Shown: positions 10,801 through 22,522 of the stretch, piece by piece
How the letters are laid out: each line of letters starts with the position of its first letter
Numbering within the stretch: the stretch's first letter is position 1
Source: Oryzias latipes
Taxonomy: Eukaryota > Chordata > Actinopteri > Beloniformes > Adrianichthyidae
Assembly (NCBI RefSeq): GCF_002234675.1
Contig: NC_019870.2
Location: 1,942,485 to 2,006,484, forward strand
Direction of reading: 5' to 3'
DNA length: 64,000 nucleotides
The notes under the pieces: model-generated
Told to the model about the DNA's origin: nothing
Database searches by the model: none
What the model saw: the letters and a program-made list of their open reading frames with translations, nothing else
Position numbers and translations under genes: made by a program

Positions 10801-13503
10801 TTCCCACACTTGCATTTGTAGGCAGCTTCATCGGTTTCTGTGGTCGAGCAGGTAGACAGTAAAGCGGTTCTCTCGTTGGGTAAGCTCTTATTTTGAAACA
10901 TCAGCAGCCCCCGTCTGCAGAAACATGAAGGAACCGGTTTGTATCTGACGTTTCCAGTCACGTTTATTAAATTAACGCCCTTTTTGGTTCTTCTGAATAA
11001 TTTAAAACAAGACAAATATTGGAAGTTTACAGTTCTGTTTCTTTTAGCCAAAGGAAATTTAAAACCGAGCCCCTCATTAAGAGCAAAACTTGGAGCTGGA
11101 TCTCGTTTCTCTTTTTGTCCTCTTCTCACAAATTTCACCACTTTTAGTATTTTTCTTTATCTTAAAAGCCAAATGATTTTCTCTGTTCACCAACGTGTTA
11201 CTGAATCCTTTCCCACAGAGTCGCAGTGAAACTAATTGAACGTCTAAATATGTCTTTGGGTTTCCTGCTGCTGTCCAAACATCTGTGGCTTCTGCACGGC
11301 AGCTTGTGGCTGCGCTCCGGCCTCGCAAAGCCCAGCTTTTCTGTTTCCTGTTTACCTCCGCCGGGAGGAAAACTGAGGCAGGTTGGTGTCAGTCAGTGTT
11401 TGGCAGCTGAGAAGCAGCGATTCCAGGATTCAGGTTTAACGAGGAAAGAACGAGTCTATTAAAGTGGAGCATCAGGATCTGGGCTGTAGTTTATTCTGTC
11501 CAGCCAAACGTAAAACAATCCTTTCACTGACGATAAACACTCTCAGAGCCTCAGAGGCCTTTTTAACCCCTGCAGAGGTTCTTCTTTTAAAAGTTGAAGT
11601 TTCCGAGTTTCGTGTCGAGATTTTGTGCGATTTGCTCGGATGCGGAAGTCAGATGCTTCTGACGGGCGGACTCGCTCTCAGGCACCAAAAGGTCAGAGTT
11701 CGGCTCAGGTCAGAGGTGACTCCCACCTGACCTGCAGGTCACACAGGAGCTTCCGGCTCTCAACAAGCTTTGAAAGCAGTTTTCTCACTCATTTTGGTTT
11801 GTTAAGGAAAAAACGCAAACCGTGCCAAACTGTGGATTTGTTTCTTCTTCTTTTACTTTATCACCTCACCTCAGCCTTCCAAATGAAAGCTTTTGTTTTG
11901 GTAGTCTTGCCTCCTCTCGGCGCTGCCTGCTTCCTTCTTAGTCCCAGCGAGGATGTCTGCATTTTGATAGCAGGACTCGTCACAAAGACGGCTCGCTGAA
12001 CTAGCAGAAGAGCTTTTCCCCACAAGCGGTTTGGAGATGACCTCATCTGAGGGGAGGCGCGAGGGCCTCCGACCCCGTGTGGAGCGGCTCCTCAGGCCCG
12101 GGGAGAAACGCCAGGAGCTCCAGAGACCCACATGTGGCTTCCATCGCTGTGTCTCTGCGTCGACGTCTGACATGCTGCAGAGCGGCTCACACCACCGCGG
12201 GACCAAAAAAAGGCCTTATCTGGACGCACGGATGACGTCACACGCCGTCCTCACCTCATCGCTTTGTTTGGCTGAAACTCTGGCGCAGAGCCGACCAAAC
12301 CCCCTGCAGATGGTTGGAATGGGGCGGAGCTAGAAGCTCGTTGCCCGCTAAAGCGTATTTTCTATGTCACAAATACGATCTTTTGTCAAACGGCTCCTGA
12401 TTCACAACGATTTGAATGAAGAAATCCTCTGAGATGCTGTTTTAATCTTCATTTTCTTTATAAATGTCCTCCATCGTCAGAAAAATGCCACGGGAGCACA
12501 GCTGACTTGCTCCCGCCATCAGCAGCTGCTGCAGTGCAGACGCCGTCTCCATCTTTGAGAGCACAAAGCACTCTGGGAGATGTTCGGCTGCTGTGCGGCT
12601 GGATTGGGAAGCTGCTTGTCAGAGGTTTTGTTTTTTCCTGACCTGCGAGGCATTCAAGCGGGGGGATGCCGCTGAGTCGGCGCTGCTTCCTGCTGGTTTG
12701 ACCCCCACTTTTCTGGTTTGAGCGCAAACTGAACAGTGGAGACAAAAGCTGTTTCCAGCCACTTCCATAAAAACAAACGTACAGTCAGTACAAGTTTCAT
12801 TAAAATAACTTCTACATTTGCGGTCATTTTTCAATAACATCACTGTAAAACACAACTAAATGTTAATTTACTTTGTATAAAAGACGTGAATCGAAAATTC
12901 TTTTATTTTGAAAAGTCTTAGTGACTTTTCAGCTAGTTTCTTACTTTGAATTCATCGTCATCATCATTCTAACCACGGCTGAGCCCCTGCTGCCTTAGCG
13001 GGCTCTGATCCCCCGGGCGGGAACCAGGCGCCGTGGCAGGGCGGCGGGGGTCAGAGGGGGCGTCTCCGTCTCCGACCCAGGCCTCAGTACCGCCCCTGGA
13101 AGCCGGAGTGATCCTCCGCTGGGGACCCAGCGAGCAGCAGTGACAGATGGACCGGAGGATGTTCAATTGGCCGTTCTGCATGTCAATCACGATTATTCGC
13201 TGACGGAATTTTAAAAAAATACTTTCTTTTTCTGGTTATCTATCTTTGACGGCCCGCGATGGACCTAATGATGGTGTAAGCGCCAAAGCGGCGAGACTCA
13301 GGGTTCCTCATTAGCTTTTGCGGACAATCATCCACTTCCTTTTTCCAGGACATTTGCAAAATGAAAATAACTGGAGCCAGATCAGTTCGCCGGGTGACCA
13401 CTAGTTGGGTTGTAACACAATTACGTCTCCATTTACTCCCAACAAACAGTCCCACTTTACAGCAGAGGCAAACATAGGGGCAGTTTCCCTCCAACCTGCA
13501 GCA

Positions 13504-13504
13504 G

Positions 13505-13555
<51 letters not shown>
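13504..13555. repeat. (GT)n microsatellite
   Basis: About 26 nearly perfect GT units. Confidence 0.95.
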
Positions 13556-13557
<2 letters not shown>

Positions 13558-13937
13558 GGGTAGCTACAGAAAAGGCGTGGTCTTTAGACTGACACGTGAC
13601 AGTTTTGTGTTTCTCACATTCAGAAAGTGTGATGCCATGAACCCTGATCCTCACAGCTGGAATGCTGACATTTCTGAAGTGTCCGTTTTTCCTTTACCTG
13701 GATAAACCTTCTAGTTAAATTGGATGAATGGACCGGTTTAGACGTGCAGAGATCTGCTGACGGATCCACGGGGAAAACAATGATCCGAGAAAGAGACACA
13801 ACAGAGTCTGCTTGTTGGTTCTTCCCGAGATTCTGGAGCAAGAACAAATACTGGGGAGGTTGTAAATCTTCTCATTGTTTGCAGGAAGGCTGGAAGCTCA
13901 GCCCTTCTGGACCCCACAGGTGGATGGAGAGTCAGTG

Positions 13938-14450
13938 CAGGTAAAGACCCACTCCCACAAAAAATTGTGTTTTTAGCATGTTCTTCTGGCATTTTTCCGA
14001 CGAGGGCATAAATAAGGAGAATTAGGATTAAAACAGATTTTTTCTCTATTCATATGGTGAGTAAGGAGCAGATGAAAAAAATGCTGTTAGCTCCGCCCCT
14101 TTCTGATGCATCTTTAGAGACAAATAGATCCACGAACGTCTGTGTTTTCCTCGTCTGAGCTGGAATCTGGATCTGAACTGTACGGATGGATAGCTATGAT
14201 GTTGCTGCCATTTTTGTTGATCCACTGATGTTAGGTTGGTGGTGTGAGGGGCTGTAAACAAAGAGCTCTCAGCAACAGAGAGGGGAAGGGGGGCACCAAC
14301 AGTTCCGCTCGGTGATTTTTTAATAAACTCCTGCCCTACTGCAAAAAAACTAAGTCCTTGGTTTTGGCCAAAAACGGCATCATCATAATGAAAAGACCTC
14401 TGATAGCACTTTGAAAATAGATCAAAAGATGATCGGAGTGGGATTTTCAG
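13938..14450. mobile_element. MITE family B, copy 1
   Basis: About 510 bp, with ends like AAAGACCCACTCCCAC and GATCGGAGTGGGATTTT (imperfect inverted repeats). Shares internal blocks ACAAATAGATCC, GGGGCTGTAAACAAAGAG and AGATCAAAAGATG with copies at 24155, 34238 and 45676. No coding capacity. Confidence 0.7.
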
Positions 14451-14668
14451 ACTGGACTTCAGGAAGATTTAGTTCCCAAAGAGGTTTGGGGTCACAGAGG
14501 TTGATGCTGTGGCTTAGGTTTGGCAGACAAATGATAGATGAAGAAAAGTCTCCAGGTTTGCTGATGATCAAATGTCTTTTTTCACAATGAAGCTGAGAAC
14601 ATCTGGACATCAAGGGACGGTGCTCAAAGACGGGGAAGCGTCAGAGATCCCGGATTTGGCGTCTCGAT

Positions 14669-15247
14669 TTAAAAGGCCTCTATCCTGCTTTTTTTTTAGC
14701 CTTTCAGAGTAAACTATTTCCACATATATGATAATATATTACCTTTGGTACACTAAAGAAAACTTTTAAATGAAATATGAGTTATTTTCACAGCTCATTT
14801 TCCCACCAGGAAGCAAGAGAACTCGATCTCTGAGGCTCCGCCTTTCTCTCCTTGTGGGTGCCGCCCATTTCACGACGTCATCCTAGAGTCAGCGTTTCTC
14901 CCACAAACTAAACAACATCTGAACTTTTGCAAAGACGTATTTTCATACCGTGCATAGAAAATAAAAGCGTTTAGCCAATCACCGCTAGCTCCACAGAGAA
15001 AGTGGGGGTTTGTTAGCCTGGGGGCGGAGCTGGCAGTGCAGACTCTTCCTGGAAGGGGCGGTTCCTCACTTTGTGATGTCACAATGTGACCCACTGGTTT
15101 TCCTGGGTTGGGAGGGGCTGGTGCTCAGAGGAATACTCAGAAATGAACGGATCAAAATACAGTTTTGGGTGTTTTCTGGTAAGGAATTAACGTTATAATA
15201 CACTTAAAAGCTCAAACGTTGATTTTGCGTGACATAGACCCCTTTAA
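14669..15247 (+). mobile_element. MITE family A, copy 2 (TTAA-flanked)
   Basis: 579 bp from TTAA (14669-14672) to TTAA (15244-15247). The inner ends AAGGCCTCTATCC and ATAGACCCCT are imperfect inverted repeats. Most of its length matches 33125-33689 and, reversed, 2738-3188. TTAA target use suggests a piggyBac-mobilised element, although the termini are not canonical. Confidence 0.75.
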
Positions 15248-15281
15248 TGTGTTGTGACTGACAGACTGTGGGCGACTCCGT

Positions 15282-15296
15282 CCAGCAGATGGCAGA
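15282..15296 (+). promoter_or_regulatory. CTCF-like motif
   Basis: CCAGCAGATGGCAGA matches 14 of 15 positions of CCASYAGRKGGCRSY. Confidence 0.35.
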
Positions 15297-16239
15297 GGTG
15301 AGTCGTTTTCCAAAGCAAACAATGAGCCAAACATTCAACCTGGTTTAAGGTGTTGTTTCCTGGTTTCCACAGACACACCCACTGAGCTACACCCCCCTTT
15401 TCATTCGCCTGCACACACTGTAAGTGTTTGAGTTATGGGTGGGTGCAGGGGCGAGGGTGGGGTCCAGCACACAGAGAGGGGTTGTAGAGGGGGGGTTTTG
15501 CACTCAGCCCCTCTGCTCTCAGCCTTAAATCTCTTTGCCTCTTTCTTCACAGCCGTGGTCGACCACAGCTATGACAAGTCTCACAAAAATGACGGCGAGC
15601 TTGTGACGCCTCAGCCTGAGGAACCCCCCTCCCCCTCCCCCAGTCCTTTAAGTGAAAGTGAGTCTGATGACGATCGTTATGTTTCCTCAAACAGCCGACC
15701 AGGCGGGACGTCATGGTTCAGAAATTAAAAATCAATGAGGAAGGATGGATGAGGTTAAACCCCCCCCACCCCCAGAAACTTAGAGTGAATGAAAGCCTCC
15801 ATAGTTTTGCCGTGGAGGTAATCATCATTAGTGACCATCAGGAGCTGAGAGGCTGTGACGTCAGGAGCTGGAAAAAGATCAACACTCATGTTTGTTGTGA
15901 TTTCCTAATGGAGCGAAGCGGCCACCGCCGCCACCGCCGCCACTGCCGCCACTGCCGCCACCGCCGCCACTGCCGCCACCGCCGCAAATCCATCCCACAA
16001 TCCCCGAGTCTGCACAACCTGCCCTTTACAGCACCTTCCTCTTTAAAACTATTTCATCACTTTTTATCCGCTCATTATGAACACTTTCAGCAATAGATAA
16101 TGTCTTGTTCAACCTGACTGGAACTGACAATTTATAAAGGCCAAGGCTGGACGCTGACCCACTGGGACACTGAGCAGGTCTTTAAGTCTGCTGAGGTTCG
16201 TCTGTGTGTTTCATTGGGCTGAGAAGATTCTAAAAGCAT
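15297..16239. other. hapln1 intron 1, repeats but no gene
   Basis: A plus-strand frame near 15435-15728 resembles protein only in short stretches (PQPEEPPSPSPSPLSESESDD) and has no further support. A CCGCCA repeat follows at 15921. Confidence 0.35.
15921..15984 (+). repeat. (CCGCCA/CTGCCA)n minisatellite
   Basis: Roughly ten hexamer units of GCCGCCACC or GCCGCCACT type. The repeat is trinucleotide-compatible, so it stays open as a His/Arg/Pro-rich frame, which I treat as incidental. Confidence 0.9.
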
Positions 16240-16950
16240 CAAAACGTCCTGGTTTTCTGCTTTGACTCCAAATGTTTCACAAAAGAGGAGCGGAAATATG
16301 AAAATGAGAATAAAGTCAACAATATACGACGAGAACAACCTCTAATTATAAGAAAATACAAAGAATTTTACATGATTAAAATCACAGAATTTCGATTTTT
16401 TTAAGAATAAAACGATGAAATAAGGCAATTATTTACAAGAATAAAGTTATGAAATAAATGAGAAAAAAGATTTAAAATGTTAAAAGAATTTTATGAGGAA
16501 AAAAAACATACGATCACAAAAAAATTAATTTTAGTTTAAATTTAGGAAAAAAGAACAATTTTTAAACAATTTACAAGAATAGAACTGTAGTTGTTCATTT
16601 TTGCTTTAAAAGTTGTAATTTTACAAAAAAAAGGAATTTTCTGAGAGACAAAGGATTATGTTTAACTTTTAAAATGTTTCAACAAAGACAATCCAGTTTG
16701 TTTCTGTTGCAGACAAAATATAGAAATCAGGGTATTTGGGGGGGGGGGTGTGCTTTACAACTTTATTTGAGAAAAAGTAGGACTTTTTCCTTATAAAATC
16801 ACAACTTTTAAATGAGGCACGATGACTTTAGTCTCATAAATTGACTTTTTTTTCCCTCACAATTTTACAACGTTAATTTCTTAAAATTTTGGATTTTTTT
16901 TCCTTAACTTTTGATGACTTTATTCTTTTGTGTTTTTTACTCTTATGGTT
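16240..16950. repeat. AT-rich degenerate repeat tract
   Basis: Diffuse repetition of phrases such as AAGAATAAAGTTATGAAAT and AAAATGTTAAAAGAATTTT, switching to the T-rich strand past 16750. Possibly an old tandem array or AT-rich intron expansion. Confidence 0.5.
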
Positions 16951-17081
16951 CTTCTAACCCACCGTCATGCAGGAACGATCATTTTCAGAGAAATACTTTG
17001 AAGCTTCTGCTGGTTTCTGTTTGGTTTAATGTATTCAGTTAAGTTTGGTTTGAAGGTTTTGCTTTTTAAATCCTCTAAGAA

Positions 17082-17094
17082 CTACAATTCCCAG
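17082..17094 (+). promoter_or_regulatory. ZNF143-type motif
   Basis: AACTACAATTCCC contains the ACTACAATTCCC core of the ZNF143/SBS element, followed by GCCCCGCCC (SP-like). It lies 0.8 kb inside the presumed hapln1 intron 1. Function is inference. Confidence 0.35.
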
Positions 17095-17247
17095 AGCCCC
17101 GCCCATTTTAACTGAAGATCCCAAAGAGAGTCTATCCAGTAGCATGGAGTGGTTGGAGATGTTCACTTTTAGAAATCTTCTCTGCAGAAGACACGCTTGT
17201 TAATAGAGATATTTTATCTTTAAATCGTTTTTTTAATAGTTTTCATC

Positions 17248-17262
17248 ATCGCCCCCTACTGG
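17248..17262 (-). promoter_or_regulatory. CTCF-like motif
   Basis: On the minus strand CCAGTAGGGGGCGAT matches 14 of 15 positions of the CTCF pattern. It lies about 0.65 kb inside intron 1 from the putative hapln1 first exon. Confidence 0.4.
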
Positions 17263-17905
17263 ACAAACCTGATATGATTGGAAGAGCAGTCTCTGCGATT
17301 TCGGTGTAGTTAATAACAATTCTGGCATATTTTGTCTTTAAAGGAATAATAATAAAGTTGGTGTAATGGAAACCCTTCTCCCCCCAGGAAGGTCTTCTGT
17401 AGTAAATGGACACCTTTGGAGTTTCCTCCAGAAGGTCCTGTTTCTGAGCTCCAGTTCCTGCGGTGATAAGATGATGGACAGCCCAAAGGAACGCTTTAAC
17501 CCGGGTTATGTTCTGCACTACAGCCCCCCCCCCCCCCCCCTTCCCGTCCAAGTACGAACGCAGCAGCCAAAGTTATGAAAAACTTCAGATTCAAACAGGC
17601 GGAAAGGCCGTTTGAAGTCCTCCTCCTCCATCAACCAGAAGGAGCGTCAGGAGGAGGTCGAGATGCTTGGCTCAGTCCTGAGTTAACTGTCGTTTTTGAT
17701 TATCAGCATGCAGGCTCTTTGTTCTGACAGATCTGTGTCACTTTCTGCGTTTTCCTCCGTTTCAGCACAAACCTCCTAAAACTCCCGGGAATCTTTATTT
17801 ATCTTTTTCTCCATTTTCTCGACAAAGAATCTTTTCTTCAAACTGTTTCTCCGTAAAGTCTTTAAAAAACTTCATCAGGCAGAGAGAAAAAGCAAAGCTT
17901 CTTAC

Positions 17906-18060
17906 CTCGAGCTGCACTTTGCGGCTGGAAGTCAAACTCTGCGCGGTTCCAAGTCAACTGAGGCGCAGCAACGTCCGCGCGCGCAAATGAGCGGCGGCGG
18001 GCGGCGCGCGCGCGCCCCTGCGCCCTCCCCGGGTCCAATGGGGCTCCGGGGTGCTGCGAT
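17906..18060 (-). other. hapln1: Putative hapln1 5' noncoding first exon and CpG-rich promoter
   Basis: On the minus strand a strong donor GCTCGAG|gtaagaag ends at 17906, preceded by CCAGCCGCAAAGTGCA and a GC/CpG-dense block (17950-18060, rich in GCGCGC and GGCGGC). The next compatible acceptor on this strand is the hapln1 signal-peptide exon at 5741, which would make a 12.2-kb intron 1. The transcription start is unknown; the right border is approximate. No ATG-led signal peptide lies here, so it would be 5' UTR. It could belong to a different transcript. Confidence 0.45.
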
Positions 18061-18171
18061 GTCACACGCAGGGGTGACAGAGGGGGAGGAGGGAGGAGAG
18101 TTTGGGATCAGATTAGCAGCACCTTCACGACTGTGGAACGAGGACAACCACGCTGCTCCTCAGCTCAGCGC

Positions 18172-19049
18172 GCAGGAGCGGGAGGAGGAACACCTGAGGA
18201 GCAGGAGGAGGGAGGAGGAACACCTGAGGAGCAGGAGGAGGGAGGAGGTACAACTGAGGAGCAGGAGGAGGGAGGAGGAACACCTGAGGAGCAGGAGGAG
18301 GGAGGAGGAACACCTGAGGAGCAGGAGGATGGAGGAGGTACACCTGAGGAGCAGGAGGATGGAGGAGGTACACCTGATGAGCAGGAGGAGGGAGGAGGAA
18401 GACCTGAGGAGCAGGAGGAGGGAGGAAGAAGACCTGAGGAGCAGGAGGATGGAGGAGGTACACCTGATGAGCAGGAGGAGGGAGGAGGAACACCTGAGGA
18501 GCAGGAGGATGGAGGAGGAACACCTGAGGATGGAGGAGGAGGGAGGAGGAACACCTGAGGAGCAGGAGGAGGGAGGAGGAACACCTGAGGAGCAGGAGGA
18601 TGGAGGAGGAACACCTGAGGAGCAGGAGGAGGGAGGAAGAAGACCTGAGGAGCAGGAGGAGGGAGGAGGAACACCTGAGGAGCAGGAGGAGGGAGGAGGA
18701 ACACCTGAGGAGCAGGAGGAGGGAGGAGGAACACCTGAGGAGCAGGAGGAGGGAGGAGGAACACCTGAGGAGCAGGAGGAGGGAGGAGGTACAACTGAGG
18801 AGCAGGAGGAGGGAGGAGGAAGACCTGAGGAGCAGGAGGAGGGAGGAAGAAGACCTGAGGAGCAGGAGGATGGAGGAGGTACACCTGATGAGCAGGAGGA
18901 GGGAGGAGGAACACCTGAGGAGCAGGAGGAGGGAGGAGGAACACCTGAGGAGCAGGAGGAGGGAGGAGGAACACCTGAGGAGCAGGAGGAGGGAGGAGGA
19001 ACACCTGAGGAGCAGGAGGATGGAGGAGGAACACCTGAGGAATAAGAGG
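18172..19049 (+). repeat. 30-bp purine-rich minisatellite (about 29 copies)
   Basis: Tandem unit like GGAGGAGGAACACCTGAGGA plus GCAGGAGGAG, with variants (GAGGAT, AGAAGA, TACAACTGA, TGATGAGC). One irregular unit sits near 18530. Because 30 is a multiple of 3, all three plus frames and the minus frames stay open for 140-385 codons (for example GGGTPEEQEE repeats). These are not taken as proteins. One strand is almost all purine, so G-quadruplex or triplex structure is possible. It abuts the putative hapln1 promoter on its upstream side. Confidence 0.95.
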
Positions 19050-19189
19050 AGAGAGGAGGAGGGAAAAGGAACACATGAGGAGGAAGGACGGAGGAGGGAC
19101 ACCTGAGGGAGCTCCTGAGGGTTTGATAAGAAGAAGACATTAGAGACTGACTGAAAACAATGTCTGTCACCTGGTTCCTTCTGTGGACC

Positions 19190-19875
19190 TTAAAGGCCCG
19201 TACACACCGGGACGAATATTCGCCAGGCGTTACTCGCCAGCGTTTTTCGCCACGTTTTTTGTGTTCACACCCAGGCGATTTTCGCTGACGATGAGCCGAG
19301 TGAACATGCAATTTCATTCCCTGACATTAGATGGCGCTTAATGTAAACAGAAATACTCCTGTACACAAGGTGGCGCTGAGCAACTTTACGCTTCTTAAAG
19401 TCGCTTTTCACTCAGAAGAAGAGAGCAAGTATTTACGCGCTTGTCAGAATCAAACAAAGAAAACTTGAATATTTCAAGCATCAGTAGCTCCAACTGGTGC
19501 TTGGTTCGGGGATATTTTAGAATGTCCGTCATTATTTCTTCGCGGCTGTGTAGACGCTACTTGGCGTCTATCTTCTTCGCTGGTATGTGTGCTCAGAAAG
19601 GCAGTTTTGTGTTTGAGCGCCCCCAAGTGGTGTTTTACTGTAACTTCAGAAGCTCCAGACACGTGTGCAAAAGCGCCATTCTCATTGGTCGAATAGATTT
19701 CGACGCGAGGCGTCAAAAAAAAAAAAACGAACCCGAGGCGTTTTTTTTTTTTTTTTGACGCTTTGACGCGTGGCGTTTTTTCGCGTCGGTGTGCACACTC
19801 TCGTTGGTGCCCTTTGTTTAGTCACGAGGCGTTATTTTCGCCTGCGAAATTCGTCCCGGTGTGAACGGGCCTTAA
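19190..19875. mobile_element. MITE family D, copy 1 (TTAA-flanked)
   Basis: 686 bp between TTAA at 19190 and TTAA at 19872. Ends AGGCCCGTACACACCGGGAC and GTCCCGGTGTGAACGGGCC are long inverted repeats. Nearly identical to 26698-27370 in the last cetn3 intron. Contains no transposase frame. Confidence 0.9.
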
Positions 19876-20062
19876 GAGGTTCAACTTGTCTTTTATTTTA
19901 GAAGGTTCTAGTTCTCCTCTTCATCGCTCTCATCTTCATCCAGCATCATCGTCCAGCTCTGGAATCCCTGCATGAAGGCAGACTACTGAGCTTTAAAGCT
20001 ACCGCCATAAACACGTGTAAATGCGCAAAAACGATAAGGCAGCAGCTGTGAGACACACAGGA

Positions 20063-20077
20063 AGCGCCCTCTAGTGC
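20063..20077 (-). promoter_or_regulatory. CTCF-like motif
   Basis: The minus-strand reading GCACTAGAGGGCGCT matches 14 of 15 pattern positions. Confidence 0.4.
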
Positions 20078-20121
20078 CTGATCTGTGTTACTACAATTTG
20101 ACCAAAACAACAAATTCTTCT

Positions 20122-20605
20122 GCTATGTTCACACCGGACTTGGAACGGTGCGTTCAGGCGACCAGTTCCAAAGAAAAGTCCACGTAAACCTACTTATTGG
20201 GCTTTCGAGTTTCAAACTCTGGTGTTCACACGTAGCTATGCACATTTTTGAGACAACGCAGACTTGAAAGGTAAAGTAGACCAAACTTTGACCAATCAGG
20301 GACTCCGATTTAGTCATGACGTTTGGACGGCGTCCTCTTTAATTCACAGAATTGCCAAATGTTTGAAAATTGATCATGAAGGACAAATTAATAACTGCAA
20401 TTTGGGCCAGACTGGAATTATTTGACTGCATATATCGAAACAGAGCTGTGAAAGAAAAGATTCTTGAGATTTGCCCCATTTCTACATCTTGCTCCAACCG
20501 TAGGTGGCAAATATGCGCTAGTAAACAGTAGAAGAAGAAGAAGCCCCTCCCTGCTTGTCCAGTGTGAACACATGCGCTCTCCCCGGTGTGAGCGAAGCAT
20601 GAGGG
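20122..20605. mobile_element. TIR element with GTTCACACCGG-type ends
   Basis: Left end TGCTATGTTCACACCGGAC, right end CCCCGGTGTGAGCGAAGCAT; the arms are imperfect inverted repeats. No transposase. Superfamily unclear and borders approximate. Confidence 0.5.
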
Positions 20606-21318
20606 CTCCTTTAGCATCAACAAACATTTACTCTGAAACTCTTCCTCTGGGGCAAACGTCCGGGTTCTTGGGGGTAAAGTTGACTCTGGTGGGTTTTAAG
20701 GTGTCGTCTCATCTGCTCTAATCTAAAACAGTTCTGGATAAACTACATTCTGTGGCAAAAGTTTCAAAACACAAGCATCTGGAAATGAATCCCTGCCCCC
20801 TCCTCTTTCCCTCCACGTCTTTCCATCCCATCCTTATCGGAGCATCCCCCCCTCCCCCCCCCGTCCCTGTCTTGAGCCCCCACATCTGTTGTTCTTTGGG
20901 TGGAAAGCCTCCTGTCAGCAGCAGGACCCTTCAAAGGAGAAGCCAGAGAGAGCCTGGAAGACTCAGAGGAACCGGGGGAACCGTCCCGGTTATCAGGCAA
21001 GTTTACATCAGAACTTTAAGCTGTCACTTTTGACGGATGGACTTCATTAACTTCTCCTCTGAAGACTCACTGGGGATTGTGTAATAGACTCGTTTCAGCG
21101 TTAATTATCCTAAACTCACACAAAAGGTTTTCATTAGTGCATATCTCTGAGGAGGGGGGGCGGAACCTGGAGTAAACAGAACATTCCCGTCACAGAAAAG
21201 GTTCCAGGTCCACTTCCACTCTCGTTTTCCACTCTAACCACTGACCTGTTAGGCCCGCCCCCTGCCAATCAAAGAGACACGCCCCTAATAATGCACAAAT
21301 GGGAACTCCAATAAATCA
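20606..21318. other. Intergenic, nothing recognised
   Basis: No exon, RNA gene or bounded repeat seen. Confidence 0.4.
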
Positions 21319-21344
21319 CCCCCCCCCCCCCCCCCCCCCCCCCC
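21319..21344 (+). repeat. Poly(C) run, 26 bases
   Basis: Uninterrupted C run. The following 21415-21480 contains about three copies of a 27-bp unit like GGTTCTGATGAACTTCTGGG. Confidence 0.95.
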
Positions 21345-21609
21345 ATAATCCATGCAGACCATAATGACGATCAATGTTGAGTAAAAACACTTAGATCCTT
21401 CTGAGGAGGTTCTGATGAACTTCTGGGGAGGTTCTGATGAACTTCTGGGGAGGTTCTGATGAACTTCTGGGGAGGTTCTACAGCATCGGTTCAGTTGAAG
21501 GTTAAGAAATGATCTTTGGTCATGAAGTTTGTCAGGAATCTGTTTTAGAGTTAAAGCAAAAGCAGAACCGAAAACATTAGGATGTTCTTTGAACTATCAC
21601 CTAACTTCC

Positions 21610-22050
21610 TTCCACGTCAGTCAGTCAGGAAGTTAGTTAGTTAATTAGTTACTTAGCTTGTTTTTTGGTTGGTTAGTTAGTCAGTTAGCTAATTAGTTAG
21701 TCAGTCAGTCAGTCAGTTAGTTAGCTAGTTTTTTGGTTGATTGTTGGTTGGTTAATCAGTGAGTTAGTTACTTTTGTGGTCGGTTTGTTAGTAAGTCAGT
21801 TAGTTGTTTGGTTAGTTAGTTTCTTGTTTAGTCAGTTCGTTAGTTGGTTAGTTCGTTGGTTAGTTGTTTGGGTGGTTAGTTAGTCAATCGGATAGTTAGT
21901 TCATTTTTTGGTTGGTTCGTTAGTAAGTCAGTTAGTCAGTTTGTTTGTTCATTGGTTGGCTTGTTTTTTTGTTTTTTTTGCTTGCTTTGTAGTGCGTCAG
22001 TCAGTTAATTAAGTTGTTTGTTATTTTGTTTCATAGTTAGTTCATTAGTT
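21610..22050 (+). repeat. Degenerate TTAG/TCAG tetranucleotide array
   Basis: Long run of GTTAGTTAGTCAGTCAGT-like units interrupted by TTTTTTGGTTGG segments. An ancient (TTAG)n microsatellite decaying by substitution. Confidence 0.85.
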
Positions 22051-22342
22051 TATTTGCTCATTTTTTAAGAAGTTGATTCACGTGTTAAAGAGGAGAATTC
22101 CACTAAATTATCTTGAAGAGGAGAACATTTGCAGAATGGTGACTCCACAAAAACCTCTTAAGGAGGAGAACTCCACTAGAACGTTCAGAGGAAGACTCCT
22201 TACATCTGAGGGTTCTTTGACGTTCATACATGATTCCTCATAAATGATTCCTCAGCTTGTGGATCAGACTTTGGAGAACCTCGGGTTTCTCTGGACATTT
22301 TGACGCGTGTCAATGATGTAGTGACTCATAGAGGATCTAGAG

Positions 22343-22514
22343 CAGAGGTGGGCACTGAGGGCCGCAGTCCTGCATGTTTTCCAGCATACCCTGCTCTGGC
22401 ATGTTCTGATTGGCTGTACACACCTGAACCAGGTAATCAGCCATGAGTAGGGCAAGAGTATCTGGAAATCATGCAGACACACCGGCCCTCGAGGCCTGGA
22501 ATTGCCCACCCCTG
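22343..22514. mobile_element. hAT MITE with perfect 8-bp target duplication
   Basis: 172 bp, from CAGAGGTGGGCA to TGCCCACCCCTG, flanked on both sides by ATCTAGAG (22335-22342 and 22515-22522). The CAGNGGTG ends and 8-bp duplication are diagnostic of hAT. Widespread fish family; no coding capacity. Confidence 0.95.
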
Positions 22515-22522
22515 ATCTAGAG

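Larger units (their letters stand above)
9834..13930. other. hapln1 intron 1, nothing gene-like
   Basis: Apart from the microsatellites and the LINE-tail-like fragment listed separately, no exon or bounded element was identified. Frames of up to 166 codons near 10641-11141 (minus) and 124 codons near 11625 (plus) lack recognisable domains. Confidence 0.4.

Noticed and set aside
10641..11141. 166-codon minus-strand frame
   Set aside because: No recognisable family and it overlaps a LINE/SINE-tail remnant.
17987..19317. Long frames of 140-385 codons on both strands (GGGTPEEQEE-type, PPSSCSSGV-type)
   Set aside because: They are all produced by a 30-bp tandem repeat, which keeps several frames open. 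There is no domain, splice logic or unique sequence.
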